Assembly: GCA_903903985.1 (NCBI GenBank)
Contig: CAIVAT010000034.1
Span: forward strand, 1 to 64,000
Length of the DNA: 64,000 nt
DNA from: an uncultured Bacteroidales bacterium
Lineage (GTDB): Bacteria; Bacteroidota; Bacteroidia; Bacteroidales; FEN-979
Direction: 5' to 3'
The position numbers and the translations under genes are program-made. The notes beneath the pieces were generated by a model, which ran no database searches, was not told where the DNA came from, and saw nothing but the letters and a program-made list of their open reading frames with translations. Below, piece after piece: positions 42,727 to 51,761 of this stretch; position 1 is the first letter of the stretch; each line of letters begins with the position of its first letter.

Positions 42727-43470
42727 TTAATGCTGAACGATCAGCTTTTTTGTCAGGGTTATTTTTCCGTCAACCAGCAGGGAAGCAAAATAGATCCCGT
42801 CGCTCATATTCAGCGTGCTGATGGTTATTTTGCCGGAAGCAGCCGGCAAAATTTGTTTCTGCAGGATTGTTCCGAGAATATCGCGGATTAAGAGCGTTCC
42901 CTGTGAGCCAACCGGTACCGAATAATTGAACCCGGCCTGTCCGCTGGCAGGGTTTGGATAGCCATCGGAAAGCATTCCCCGGTTTGCAATCGATTCGCCG
43001 ATGCCCAAAGGATAGGAGGTGTATTTGATGGTAACACTGACTGAATCGTTTGCATTTGACCTGCTGAAGAACACCCAGCGCACTACACTTTCACCGGAGG
43101 TTAAAGGATGAAAAGCAGTTTGTCCGTAGTGGCCTATGAATTCGGTATTGGTTTCTCCCACGGCAATGGGCTGATCATTCGGAGAGATAAATGTACCTGA
43201 ACTATAACAGCCACCGGCCCAGCACATCGTTACTTCAGTAGAATCGAGCAGGGTCAACTCGGTTTTCTTGCACAGAACACTCAGGGAACTACTGCTTATG
43301 TTTTTAACATTCAAATAGGTAATGAGTTCAACACTATCAGGTGTTCCGGCCTGAATCAAGATGGAGTTGTTCTCAACCGGGCCCTGTCTGTTTGACAGAG
43401 AGAGGCTTTGTGAATAGCCATAGAAAGTTATCATTGTTAGCAGAAAAACAGCAGACAGTAGTTTTTTCAT
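42727..43470 (-). CDS. Secreted protein with T9SS type A sorting domain
   Basis: A 247-residue protein with a signal peptide (cleavage near SQS, about 22). A beta-rich body of about 130 residues contains two Cys (CKKTEL and CWAGGCY). A C-terminal T9SS type A sorting domain (about 170-247) has the GYPNPASGQAGFNYSV opening, LLIRDILGTIL, LNMSDGIYFASLLVDG and a KLIVQH end. These are the features of cargo exported across the outer membrane and anchored or released by the Por machinery. The function of the body is unknown. It converges with the gene at 41812, 6 bp apart. Confidence 0.85.
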   Translation of the reverse strand: MKKLLSAVFLLTMITFYGYSQSLSLSNRQGPVENNSILIQAGTPDSVELITYLNVKNISSSSLSVLCKKTELTLLDSTEVTMCWAGGCYSSGTFISPNDQPIAVGETNTEFIGHYGQTAFHPLTSGESVVRWVFFSRSNANDSVSVTIKYTSYPLGIGESIANRGMLSDGYPNPASGQAGFNYSVPVGSQGTLLIRDILGTILQKQILPAASGKITISTLNMSDGIYFASLLVDGKITLTKKLIVQH

Positions 43471-43552
43471 AAGATTTTCATTAAATACGGAGATTTCATG
43501 GCAAATTTACGAAATAAACCATTTCGCACCTCTTCCGTACCATAATATTTAT

Positions 43553-43560
43553 TAATTTTG
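43553..43560 (+). promoter_or_regulatory. Predicted -7 box (TAATTTTG) of the Omp28-like gene
   Basis: TAATTTTG matches TAnnTTTG, 26 bp before ATG 43587. No clear -33 TTTG lies at the right spacing. Confidence 0.45.
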
Positions 43561-43586
43561 TAAGGGTATATTGTTAATCTGAAAAC

Positions 43587-45281
43587 ATGAAACAAATTTT
43601 ACTGATTATTGCATTTTCCGGCATCCTGTATGTTGGATTCAGCCAGTCACAACGATTGGTAATCCTGGAGGAGTTCACTTCAGCTACGTGCGGCCCCTGT
43701 GTGAGCAAGAACGCGTTATTCCATACCTGGCAGACTCAGAGTCCAGACAAGTTCACCTCGATTTACTATCATGTGAACTGGCCTGCAGCAGGCGACCCGA
43801 TGAACCTGGCCAATCCGGGAGAGACCTCCACGAGGGTAAGTTTATATATGAACCCTTCAAACATGTATGTACCCTATTCCGTTCTTGACGGGAATTACTA
43901 TAACGGGAGTGCCGCCGGATGGACCATGACGAACATCAACAACAGGTACGCTATTCCTTCCCCTTTTGAAATCAGTATTCAGCACCGGGTTTCAGCCGGC
44001 GAGGATTCGGTTTTTTCGACCATGCTCATCAAATGTACGCAGAACATCACTGCAAGCCTGACTGCACACAATGTCATTATTGAGAAGTGGATCCATTTTA
44101 ACGCAGCTCCATGTGCCAGTTCCAACGGTGAGCGGGATTTTTATAATGTCATGAAAGAAATGATCCCCAATGCTTCCGGCACGACATTACCCACTGCCAT
44201 GGTTCCCGGGGATTATGTTTTGCTTGAAGGAGCCTGGAAAGCCGGCATCGTCTATGATTTCACCCAGTTGGCATCGGTGGGATTTGTGCAGGATAAAAAC
44301 ACTAAGGAAATCTATCAGGCAGCCAACAGCACCACAACCCCGGTTATTCTGCCTTATGGCACTGATTTGCAGGTAATGGATGTCGTCAATATTCCGGTGA
44401 AAACCTGTAAAAACATTCTTTCACCAGCGATAAGGATCAGGAATAACGGAAACAATCCGGTAAACAGCGTCACCATAAAATATAAGATTAACGACGGACC
44501 GTTGAATAGTTTTACCTGGAACGGTACACTGTCCAGCATGCAGAAAACAGTGGTCAGTCTGCCCGAGTATCCGTTTAATTTACTTGCCCTGAATAAGCTC
44601 ACCATTTTTTCCACAAATCCGAACAACATACAGGATGAATACCCGAAAAATGACACCCTGCAATTTACCTTCACGCCATCTGCAGTTTCGACAAACCAGA
44701 TAAAAATAAATTTGAGAACTGACAATTCACCACAGGAAACAACCTGGGAGATCAGGAATTCACTGGATGTTGTTGTCGCGAGCGGCGGTCCTTACCCGCT
44801 TCCGAACAAGCTTTACCAGCAAACCATCACTCTGCCGCAGGCCGATTGTTATTCTTTCACCATCAACGACACCGGTGGCGACGGGATCTGCTGCAGCAAT
44901 GGCAACGGTGGTTATGAAGTTTCCTCAAGCGGGACAATCATCAAACAGGGTGGTTCTTTTAACTACGCCGAGACCTGTGAATTCTGGATGACTGCCCCGG
45001 TATCTGTTGAGGAAAACAGCCTTAACACTCAGTTGACCGTTTACCCCAACCCGTTTGATGGTTCAACAAATATTTCGTTCTCGACCAGGAAAAACAGCGA
45101 AACTGTAATTAAGTTATTCAATGCATACGGGCAGTTGGTGAAATCTGTTTCGCTCGGGCCTCTGAACGCCGGTCAGCACGAGACCGTGATGGATGGACAG
45201 CATTTAAAACCAGGGGTGTATATTCTCCAGCTGAACTCCGGCTCAGAGGTAAGTTCCAGGAGGGTTTCTGTTGTCCGGTGA
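43587..45281 (+). CDS. Omp28-related secreted protein with T9SS type A sorting domain
   Basis: A 564-residue protein with a signal peptide (cleavage near GFS, about 18). The first domain (about 25-240) opens with LVILEEFTSATCGPCVSKN, a thioredoxin-like strand with a CxxC (C-G-P-C) as in Omp28-type lipoproteins of Bacteroidetes. A beta-sandwich middle part includes a Cys-rich DTGGDGICCSNGNGG segment (about 430-444). The C-terminal T9SS domain (about 480-564) has TVYPNPFDGSTNISF, VIKLFNAYGQLVKSV and LKPGVYILQL. It is surface-exposed cargo. The CGPC site may be redox-active. Confidence 0.85.
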   Translation: MKQILLIIAFSGILYVGFSQSQRLVILEEFTSATCGPCVSKNALFHTWQTQSPDKFTSIYYHVNWPAAGDPMNLANPGETSTRVSLYMNPSNMYVPYSVLDGNYYNGSAAGWTMTNINNRYAIPSPFEISIQHRVSAGEDSVFSTMLIKCTQNITASLTAHNVIIEKWIHFNAAPCASSNGERDFYNVMKEMIPNASGTTLPTAMVPGDYVLLEGAWKAGIVYDFTQLASVGFVQDKNTKEIYQAANSTTTPVILPYGTDLQVMDVVNIPVKTCKNILSPAIRIRNNGNNPVNSVTIKYKINDGPLNSFTWNGTLSSMQKTVVSLPEYPFNLLALNKLTIFSTNPNNIQDEYPKNDTLQFTFTPSAVSTNQIKINLRTDNSPQETTWEIRNSLDVVVASGGPYPLPNKLYQQTITLPQADCYSFTINDTGGDGICCSNGNGGYEVSSSGTIIKQGGSFNYAETCEFWMTAPVSVEENSLNTQLTVYPNPFDGSTNISFSTRKNSETVIKLFNAYGQLVKSVSLGPLNAGQHETVMDGQHLKPGVYILQLNSGSEVSSRRVSVVR

Positions 45282-45282
45282 A

Positions 45283-46347
45283 TTATTGATTGCCGGTAAT
45301 CCTGATCTCAAGGGCTCCAACGCCATATTTTGACATGGGGGCATCGAAGAACTCGATGCCCTTTTGCATTTTCAGCAATTCGATGAGCGCGGCCCGCAAA
45401 ACCCCATTCCCCACACCATGAATAAAAATGACTTTTAAAAAATGACCTGCCAGGGCGCTGTCAAGACATTTCAAAAAAAAGTTTTTCTGGAAATCCAGTA
45501 TCTCGGAATTTTCAAGATTTGAAGGATCATCAACCAGTTCATGAATGTGCAGGTCCACGACTGCTTCCTGCGGAGCAACCTGATACCTGGAAATAAACCC
45601 GGGCGTATGCTCCTGCGACTGGGTATTGGGATTTGGAACAGCTGCCATCACCTCCTCGGCAAGAAAATATTCTGTGAGTGAAAGTATTTTTACCACAATC
45701 CCTTTGGTCTGGATGACCGAATGCTCCCGGTAGTTTCCCTCCTTGTAAAACTTCTTTCCCTCTATTTTGAATTCGGAATTAAACGGTGGAAGCAAAGACG
45801 TGCATTGCTCCTTATGGAAAAGGAATTGCAGGATTCCATCAGTCCAATGCGTCAGTTGTTCACGGTTTATGGTTGCCAGCAATAATTTCGAATCGGGGAA
45901 AATGCTGCCGTAATCAACACCGCTGTAGTGACCCAGTGAATTTTTACTGAAGATATTGTACAATATATCGTAGGAACTGTTATTGATAAGAAATATATCC
46001 ACGTTACCAGTGATCAGCCATTTCTGGTCATGCGGAACAAATGCGAGGTACAGATCTTCTGATTTCCGGTCTGCCGCAATGTGGCCAGGCAGATTGCTTG
46101 AGCGGCCATCGCCCGGTTCTTCCGCCTCGACGTCATCGGAGGGCACTTCAATATTATAATGTGACTCGAAAAACCTTGCGGCCGGTTCAGTGGCGTCAAT
46201 TTTAATCAATTCACTGATCATCGTGGGAATCTCAAATCCATCTTCAATTAAAATACTGACCATGCGGCTGTCAATCAACCTGGCTACGATTCCACCACCT
46301 GAAGCATTCAGGAATTTTACTTTATCACCGACTTTTAATGTGCTCAT
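45283..46347 (-). CDS. DUF2027 + Smr domain protein
   Basis: About 354 residues, starting at ATG 46347 (MSTLKVGDKVKFL); an upstream in-frame ATG adds ten Pro/Trp-rich residues without support. The N-terminal 60 residues are a beta-barrel-like segment. A middle DUF2027 region (about 100-260) follows. The C-terminal Smr domain (about 272-354) has VDLHIHELVDDP and FIHGVGNGVLRAAL, the DLH and HGxGxG signatures. Smr domains are associated with nicking endonuclease or RNA-cleavage activity, including in ribosome rescue. The joined DUF2027-Smr layout is characteristic of Bacteroidota. Confidence 0.85.
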   Translation of the reverse strand: MSTLKVGDKVKFLNASGGGIVARLIDSRMVSILIEDGFEIPTMISELIKIDATEPAARFFESHYNIEVPSDDVEAEEPGDGRSSNLPGHIAADRKSEDLYLAFVPHDQKWLITGNVDIFLINNSSYDILYNIFSKNSLGHYSGVDYGSIFPDSKLLLATINREQLTHWTDGILQFLFHKEQCTSLLPPFNSEFKIEGKKFYKEGNYREHSVIQTKGIVVKILSLTEYFLAEEVMAAVPNPNTQSQEHTPGFISRYQVAPQEAVVDLHIHELVDDPSNLENSEILDFQKNFFLKCLDSALAGHFLKVIFIHGVGNGVLRAALIELLKMQKGIEFFDAPMSKYGVGALEIRITGNQ

Positions 46348-46438
46348 AGGATTGGTTTTTGGGGGCCAAGTTGGCAAGAGAACATGGGGTCAAAGGGACG
46401 GGTGGATGGGGGGAAACATTTAGTTTTATTTCAGCATG

Positions 46439-46446
46439 CAAAGGTA
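46439..46446 (-). promoter_or_regulatory. Predicted -7 box (TACCTTTG) of the Smr gene
   Basis: Minus-strand TACCTTTG, about 90 bp before the start; -33 not clear. The same box and context (GCAAAGGTA on the + strand) occurs before the FakA-FakB gene. Confidence 0.45.
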
Positions 46447-46664
46447 GTTTTATTTATCTCTTATATTTTGGTCTTTCAGGAGAACCGATAATTCCCCAAC
46501 TGACATCCTGGTTGGTCCCTTCTTAAATGCTCCGGTTGCCCGCCGATCCTCCTGTGAACTATTTCCTCATTTCCAGATCGTTACGCCAGACATCAGATAT
46601 GATGGATTTTGAATATAAAAAAAATTAGTAACTTGCGCCCAGTATTAACCAAAAAAAAATCATT

Positions 46665-47906
46665 ATGAGGAGAATTACCGTCCTGCTGCTATTCTTTTGT
46701 CTGGCAGCAACCACGTCGTTTGGAGGTGGGTACCAGGTAGGCTTGCACAATGTGCGCAACATCGGCATGGGGCTTATCGGGACTTCGCTAAGCTATGACG
46801 CAAGCAGTTTGTTTTACAATCCTGGCGGCGCAGCATTCGTCAATGAGAAATGGAGTTTTTCGGCAGGTGTCAGTTTGATCTTTGCCAGGGGAACCTATCA
46901 GGCAAAAGATGTCAACTACCAGGCGACACTTAAACATGAATTGAATACGCCATTTTATTTTTATGCCGCTTTCAAACCCACTAAAAATCTCAGTGTCGGT
47001 ATTGCGGTCGATGCACCATATGGAAACAGGCTTGCCTGGAAAGATGATGCCGGTGACAACTGGAAAGGTCGTTACCTCATCAAGGATATTTCGTTCAAGG
47101 CCATCACGTATCAACCAACCATTTCTTACAAGATCAAGGATATTATCGGATTTGGTGTTGGACTCGTTTACGCCACGGGAACCGTCGACATGAACAAGGC
47201 CATCCCGCTGCAGGGAGTAAACGGCGATGGTACGCTCAATATCAAAGGCAGTACCAGCAGTTTCGGTTTCAACGCCGGGATCATGGTTCATCCTGACAAG
47301 GGATGGAGCCTTGGACTTAATTACCGTTCCAAAATTGAAATGAATGTAAAAGGCGCCGATGCTACTTTCTCGGTGCCCCAGTCGCTGAGCAGCAATTTCC
47401 CCAACAACAAGGTGGATGTCATGTTGCCTCTGCCGGCTAACCTTGATTTCGGAGCATCCTATGAATTTGGGAAAAACAACCAGTGGATGATCGGTATCAA
47501 CCTTTGCTATGTTTTCTGGAGCACTTACGATTCACTCGTATTCAATTTCGAGAAAAAAACCGCAGCAGTTAACCGCACAGCTACTCCTGCATTGTATGTT
47601 GACCAAATGATTGAACGCATCGGCGTGCAATTCAAGGCCAGCAAGGTGATTACCTTGAGGGCCGGCGGTTATTATGATCCCTCTCCCGTATCAAACAGCT
47701 ACCTGAACCCGCAAACTCCCAGCCTCACCGAGATTGGAGTTACCGGCGGACTTTCAGTTTATCCATTCAAAGGGTTCAGTGTTGACGCATCCTTCCTTTA
47801 CCTGATGGGTGGAAAACGAAGCGGAACCTATTCGCCCGACAATTTTGCCGGGACCTACCGCACAGGTTTCAGTATCCCCGGGATTGGTTTATCGTACAGT
47901 TTTTAA
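46665..47906 (+). CDS. FadL/TodX-family outer-membrane transporter
   Basis: A 413-residue beta-barrel with a signal peptide (cleavage near SFG, about 20). It then has GGYQVGLHNVRNIGMGLIGTS, the N-terminal hatch pattern of FadL-type channels, and DASSLFYNPGGAAF (about 44-57), a family hallmark. Amphipathic strands run to a terminal GIGLSYSF with Phe as last residue. FadL proteins carry long-chain fatty acids or other hydrophobic molecules across the outer membrane. The next gene encodes a GDSL lipoprotein 10 bp downstream, so a lipid uptake and hydrolysis unit is plausible. Together with the fatty-acid kinase fusion, it points to use of exogenous fatty acids. Confidence 0.88.
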   Translation: MRRITVLLLFFCLAATTSFGGGYQVGLHNVRNIGMGLIGTSLSYDASSLFYNPGGAAFVNEKWSFSAGVSLIFARGTYQAKDVNYQATLKHELNTPFYFYAAFKPTKNLSVGIAVDAPYGNRLAWKDDAGDNWKGRYLIKDISFKAITYQPTISYKIKDIIGFGVGLVYATGTVDMNKAIPLQGVNGDGTLNIKGSTSSFGFNAGIMVHPDKGWSLGLNYRSKIEMNVKGADATFSVPQSLSSNFPNNKVDVMLPLPANLDFGASYEFGKNNQWMIGINLCYVFWSTYDSLVFNFEKKTAAVNRTATPALYVDQMIERIGVQFKASKVITLRAGGYYDPSPVSNSYLNPQTPSLTEIGVTGGLSVYPFKGFSVDASFLYLMGGKRSGTYSPDNFAGTYRTGFSIPGIGLSYSF

Positions 47907-47916
47907 CTTATAAAAT

Positions 47917-49320
47917 ATGAACATTATGAAAAAAATTCTTTTCATTATATTGTCCCTGGCCATGTTAACTGCATGTGAGCGAAAGATCGATGAATTCGCT
48001 GCTTCAGCCAATGGCCTGGATTTCTCGAAATTTGTCTCAGTCGGAAATTCCATGACCGCTGGCTATGCCGATGGTGCGTTGTACCTGAGTGGCCAGCAAA
48101 ATTCAATTCCGAACATCATGGCCACCCAATTCAAAACCGTCGGCGGAGGTGAGTTCACACAACCTCTCATCGGCACCGAAGAGGGTGTTGGATTTACACC
48201 GATTCCGGGTGGCATCTACTGTTATACAAAAAGAGTACTTACCATTGTTCCTGATATGGACTGCTATGGAAATCCGGTTGGGACTGCTTCGCTGAAGCCT
48301 GCTTTCTCCTCCAATCCCGACCAGGCTACCCTGCTCCAGCAACTGTTTGCACCTCCCACGGTTGCAGGCCCTTACAACAACATGGGTGTTCCGGGAGCAA
48401 CCCTGCAGGCAATATTCTATCCTGGTTACGGTTCTGCCCTGGGCAATCCATATTTCAAGCGATTCGCCACTTCTGCAACCACTTCAGTTTTAAAGGATGC
48501 CATGGCCCAGCAACCGACCTTTTTCTACCTGTGGATCGGGAATAACGATGTGCTTGCCTCTGCCCTGGCTGGATCAGATCTCATGCTGACCCCTGCCGAC
48601 ACCTTTGCCAAATATTATCCAATGGCCACAGGTGCGTTGCTGGCTTCCGGCAAACAACCCAAAGGAGTGGTTGCAACCATTCCCGATATTACAAGTATTC
48701 CGTTCTTCACAACCATCTCGAAGCAGCTTCCATGGAATGGCGTTCCCCTGTCTGCCACACAGGCAGCACAGCTGAATGCAGTTTATTCTTTGCAAGGTCA
48801 TTCTGAAATCGTGTGGAAGGAAGGTCTCAATCCGTTTGTTTACCAGAAGGAAAACGGCACGCTAGCCCAGATGCAGGAAGGCGATCTTTTCCTGCTGACC
48901 TTACCAACAGATTCTATCAAATGCAGGGGAATGGGTATAGCAGACACCACGAAACACCCGATGCCCTATGTCTATCCGATCCCCGGCAAATTTGTGCTCG
49001 ACAAAGCGGAACAAGCCAACATCAAAGCGCATGTTGACCAGTACAACACGATCATCCGGCAGGTGGCAGCAACTCAGAACCTGGCTGTGGCTGACATGAA
49101 TACCTACCTCAAATCGTTTACTTCCGGAATGGTGTTCGATGGGATCAAAGTCAGTACAACCTTCGTTACAGGAGGATTGTTCTCCACCGATGGGGTTCAT
49201 TTGAATCCGCGTGGCAATTGTATAGCCGCCAACTACTTCATTCAGGCCATCAATGCCAAATACGGAAGCAACATTCCCCAGGCCAATGTAACCAACTACC
49301 CGGGTCTGATATTCCCGTAA
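47917..49320 (+). CDS. SGNH/GDSL-type esterase lipoprotein
   Basis: A 467-residue lipoprotein with lipobox MLTAC (Cys at about 20). SGNH blocks: FVSVGNSMTAGYADG (about 41-55; the nucleophile Ser is in GNSMT, a variant of GDSL), YNNMGVPGATL (about 148-158), FYLWIGNNDVL (about 205-215; block III Asn), and FSTDGVHLNPRGN (about 424-436; block V Asp and His). Such lipoproteins next to a FadL-like porin are a repeated Bacteroidota pair. The enzyme probably cleaves acyl esters at the surface or periplasm to feed the porin. A second in-frame ATG lies three codons later (MKKILF). Confidence 0.88.
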   Translation: MNIMKKILFIILSLAMLTACERKIDEFAASANGLDFSKFVSVGNSMTAGYADGALYLSGQQNSIPNIMATQFKTVGGGEFTQPLIGTEEGVGFTPIPGGIYCYTKRVLTIVPDMDCYGNPVGTASLKPAFSSNPDQATLLQQLFAPPTVAGPYNNMGVPGATLQAIFYPGYGSALGNPYFKRFATSATTSVLKDAMAQQPTFFYLWIGNNDVLASALAGSDLMLTPADTFAKYYPMATGALLASGKQPKGVVATIPDITSIPFFTTISKQLPWNGVPLSATQAAQLNAVYSLQGHSEIVWKEGLNPFVYQKENGTLAQMQEGDLFLLTLPTDSIKCRGMGIADTTKHPMPYVYPIPGKFVLDKAEQANIKAHVDQYNTIIRQVAATQNLAVADMNTYLKSFTSGMVFDGIKVSTTFVTGGLFSTDGVHLNPRGNCIAANYFIQAINAKYGSNIPQANVTNYPGLIFP

Positions 49321-49333
49321 CAGGTAGTGCACT

Positions 49334-49357
49334 AGCGAAATAGCGAAGTAGCGAAAT
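49334..49357. repeat. Octameric array (AGCGAAAT family), 3 units, 3' of rdgB
   Basis: AGCGAAAT, AGCGAAGT, AGCGAAAT in tandem, immediately 3' of the rdgB stop. Its reverse partner just inside the rdgB end forms the adjacent hairpin. Confidence 0.8.
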
Positions 49358-49380
49358 TATTCAGCTACTTCGCTGTTTTT
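49342..49380 (+). terminator. Hairpin terminator shared with the end of rdgB
   Basis: Perfect 11-bp stem AGCGAAGTAGC / GCTACTTCGCT with an 11-nt loop, followed on the + strand by GTTTTT. It ends the FadL-GDSL transcript and overlaps the last codons of the convergent rdgB. Confidence 0.7.
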
Positions 49381-49944
49381 ATGCCATTTCACGAGTTTGT
49401 CAATGGCCCTCCCGCGGTGGCTGATCCCGTTTTTAAGGTAGGCGGGCATCTCGGCAAAGGTTTGCCGGTAACCATCAGGAAGAAAGACAGGATCGTAACC
49501 AAATCCGTCTGTCCCGCATCTATCTGCGGTGATCGTTCCCTCGATCTTTCCTTCAAAAGTTTGTTCTTTCCCATTCAGGATAAGGCAGATCACGCAACGA
49601 AAACGAGCTTTACGGTTGGCGTTTCCCGACAATTCCAACAATATTTTACCGATGTTTTCATCAAAACTGCAACCCGCTCCTGCATATCTTGCAGAATATA
49701 CACCGGGGCGGCCGCCAAGGGCCTCAATTTCCAGGCCGGTATCATCAGCAAAGCAGTTTAAACCCGTCAGTTCATAAATGAACCGGGCTTTCTGAACAGC
49801 ATTTCCTTCAATTGTTTCCTGCGTTTCCGGAATTTCAATATCCACATGGGCATCCTTCAAACTGAGAATGTTGAATTCAGTGCCCATGATCTCCCTGATC
49901 TCCCGGAGTTTGTGCTGGTTGTTGGTGGCGAAGAGGAGGTCCAT
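49357..49944 (-). CDS. rdgB: Non-canonical purine NTP pyrophosphatase (HAM1/RdgB)
   Basis: A 195-residue protein with FATNNQHKLREIREIM (about 5-20), NCFADDTGLEIEALGGRPGVYSARYAG (split across about 64-90) and DGFGYDPVFLPDGYR (about 144-158). It cleans the nucleotide pool of ITP, dITP and XTP. The last five residues (SEVAE) are encoded by the arm of the array-derived hairpin, so the C-terminus may have been altered by repeat spread. It lies downstream of ddl. Confidence 0.95.
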   Translation of the reverse strand: MDLLFATNNQHKLREIREIMGTEFNILSLKDAHVDIEIPETQETIEGNAVQKARFIYELTGLNCFADDTGLEIEALGGRPGVYSARYAGAGCSFDENIGKILLELSGNANRKARFRCVICLILNGKEQTFEGKIEGTITADRCGTDGFGYDPVFLPDGYRQTFAEMPAYLKNGISHRGRAIDKLVKWHKNSEVAE

Positions 49945-49951
49945 ATTAAAA

Positions 49952-49975
49952 TTGCGAATAGCGAAATAGTGAAAA
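49952..49975. repeat. Octameric array (AGCGAAAT family), 3 units, 3' of ddl
   Basis: TTGCGAAT, AGCGAAAT, AGTGAAAA in tandem, in the 41-bp gap between ddl and rdgB. It is a relative of the arrays at 49334 and 59207. Confidence 0.7.
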
Positions 49976-49985
49976 TTTCAGGTGG

Positions 49986-50954
49986 TTAGATCACCTCCTG
50001 TATCAGGCGGGTGATCAGTTCTGTGAAATTCCAGCCGTACGCCCGTACCATATTGGGAACGATGCTTGCTTCGGTAAGTCCGGGGACTGTATTGACCTCC
50101 AGGAAATAAAAGTCATTCCCGTTAAAAATATAATCAAAGCGGACAACACCTTTGCAATTTAACTTTTCATACAGCAGCCTTGAAATATTCTGGCACCGGT
50201 CTGTTTCCCGGGTGGAGATTTTTGCAGGTATAACTTCTTCGGCCATTCCCTTTATATATTTTGCTTCGTAATCGAAGTATTCTTTTTTTGGTATGATCTC
50301 TGCCACCGGGAAGGTGATGATCATCCCTTCTGACCTGAATACACCGCATGTGAGTTCTCTTCCCCTGATAAATTCTTCAATGAGAATTTCGGGATCTTCG
50401 TGAAACGCTTTTGCCAGTGCAGGGGCCAATTCCTTTTCATGGCTTACCTTCGACATACCCACGCTGGATCCGCCGTTGTTTGGCTTTACAAAGACAGGGA
50501 GGGAAAGCTGGTCTAAAATCAGCTTTTCATCCAAATTTCCCCCTTTGAACAGATGCATTGACTTTGCAGTAAGGATCCCAAAGGATGCAACAACATCCTT
50601 GCAAAAACTTTTATTAAACGTGAGGGCCGACGTGGTAAGATTGCAGGAAGTGTAAGGAATTCCAAGCATGTCGAGGTACCCTTGCAGCTTTCCATTTTCA
50701 CCTGGAGTGCCATGAATGGCATCAAATACCGCATCAAAACGGATCTTCCGTTTGCCAATGGTCAAACTGAAATCATTTTTGTTGATGGGGAATTTTTTTA
50801 ACCCGATGCGGTAATTCCAGTTTTTACCCCTGAACTCTACCAGAAATGGACAGAACTTGTCACGGTCAATATACAATTCAACCTGTTTTCCACTTTTGAT
50901 GGAAATTCCGTATTCTCCGGAATCACCACCTGCAACAATGGCAATATTCAACAT
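49986..50954 (-). CDS. ddl: D-alanine-D-alanine ligase
   Basis: A 322-residue ATP-grasp ligase. It has the IVAGGDSGEYGISIKSG N-terminal loop (about 6-22), FDAIHGTPGENGKLQGYLD (about 80-98, the HGxxGEDG-like block), FVKPNNGGSSVGMSKV (about 155-170) and FYFLEVNTVPGLTEAS (about 275-290). It forms the D-Ala-D-Ala dipeptide for peptidoglycan. It is divergent from the PASTA gene, with promoters for both in the gap. The ddl-PASTA-cargo-RluD order recurs in Bacteroidota. Confidence 0.96.
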   Translation of the reverse strand: MLNIAIVAGGDSGEYGISIKSGKQVELYIDRDKFCPFLVEFRGKNWNYRIGLKKFPINKNDFSLTIGKRKIRFDAVFDAIHGTPGENGKLQGYLDMLGIPYTSCNLTTSALTFNKSFCKDVVASFGILTAKSMHLFKGGNLDEKLILDQLSLPVFVKPNNGGSSVGMSKVSHEKELAPALAKAFHEDPEILIEEFIRGRELTCGVFRSEGMIITFPVAEIIPKKEYFDYEAKYIKGMAEEVIPAKISTRETDRCQNISRLLYEKLNCKGVVRFDYIFNGNDFYFLEVNTVPGLTEASIVPNMVRAYGWNFTELITRLIQEVI

Positions 50955-50973
50955 AAACGGAAGTTTAAAACCA

Positions 50974-51008
50974 CAAAATTAACACAAAAACATTGCCCCT
51001 TGTGCAAA
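50974..51008 (-). promoter_or_regulatory. Possible ddl promoter
   Basis: Minus strand: TTTG (from CAAA 51005-51008), 23-bp spacer, TAATTTTG (from CAAAATTA 50974-50981). The spacing is 2-3 bp over the usual range. Confidence 0.45.
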
Positions 51009-51030
51009 ATTCAATTTTTGCGTAAGTTTG
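50999..51030 (+). promoter_or_regulatory. Possible promoter of the PASTA gene
   Basis: CTTG (50999-51002; one mismatch), 20-bp spacer, TAAGTTTG (51023-51030). Overlaps the divergent ddl promoter, so the two may compete. Confidence 0.5.
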
Positions 51031-51090
51031 TCGATTCTTTTGAAAAATACAATAAAACTGACCTTTTCGGGTTATCTGATAAATCAGGGG

Positions 51091-51693
51091 ATGGATTTTT
51101 TACATTTTCTCTTTTCAAAAAAATTTCTCAAGCATTTCCTCATTGCTGTGGGGATCACTTTGGTTTTGATCCTGATGATCCTGCAATCGCTGGCATGGTA
51201 TACCAAGCACAATAATTACATCATTGTTCCCGACTTCAGGGGAATGAACTTTTCCGAAGTGCAGTCAAGCCCGGAAAACATCAATTACCAGTTTAATGTG
51301 ATTGATTCGCTTTTTGATGCGGATAAACCCAAAGGATCTATTTTGTCGCAGGATCCGTTTCCCGGGGCCAAAGTCAAGAAAAACCGCATGGTTTACCTGA
51401 CCATCACTTCCATGGTGCCCGAAAAAACGACCATGCCTGAACTGCGCGACCTGACGCTTCGCCAGGCACAATCCATGCTTGAAACGGCAGGTTTGAAGCT
51501 TGGAAAATTGTTTTACATCAAATCCTTCGATGAGGATGCTGTGCAGAATCAACTTTTCAAAGGAAAGCCGATCCATGCAGGGACTGAACTCGATAAGGGT
51601 TCTGTTATCAACCTTACCGTTGGCATGGGTGCCAAGGCGGCAGAAGCCATGATTGATTCATTGAGGTTGGATAGTTTGCAGGAAAATAAATAG
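51091..51693 (+). CDS. Membrane-anchored double-PASTA protein
   Basis: About 200 residues, starting at ATG 51091 (MDFLHFLFSKK); a TTG at 51028 lies in the promoter. There is one N-terminal transmembrane helix (about 15-35), then two PASTA domains: about 45-110 (VPDFRGMNFSEV, then GSILSQDPFPGAKVKK) and about 112-180 (MPELRDLTLRQAQSMLETAG, then VINLTVG). PASTA domains bind peptidoglycan fragments and usually decorate Ser/Thr kinases or PBPs. Here there is no kinase or transpeptidase, only the anchor. The neighbour ddl supports a cell-wall role, but the partner is unknown. Confidence 0.88.
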   Translation: MDFLHFLFSKKFLKHFLIAVGITLVLILMILQSLAWYTKHNNYIIVPDFRGMNFSEVQSSPENINYQFNVIDSLFDADKPKGSILSQDPFPGAKVKKNRMVYLTITSMVPEKTTMPELRDLTLRQAQSMLETAGLKLGKLFYIKSFDEDAVQNQLFKGKPIHAGTELDKGSVINLTVGMGAKAAEAMIDSLRLDSLQENK

Positions 51694-51761
51694 CGATGGA
51701 TCAAGGTTTCGCACCTGGTGAACGATTTAACGGGGCAATAAATAAAAACTTATAATCTGAC

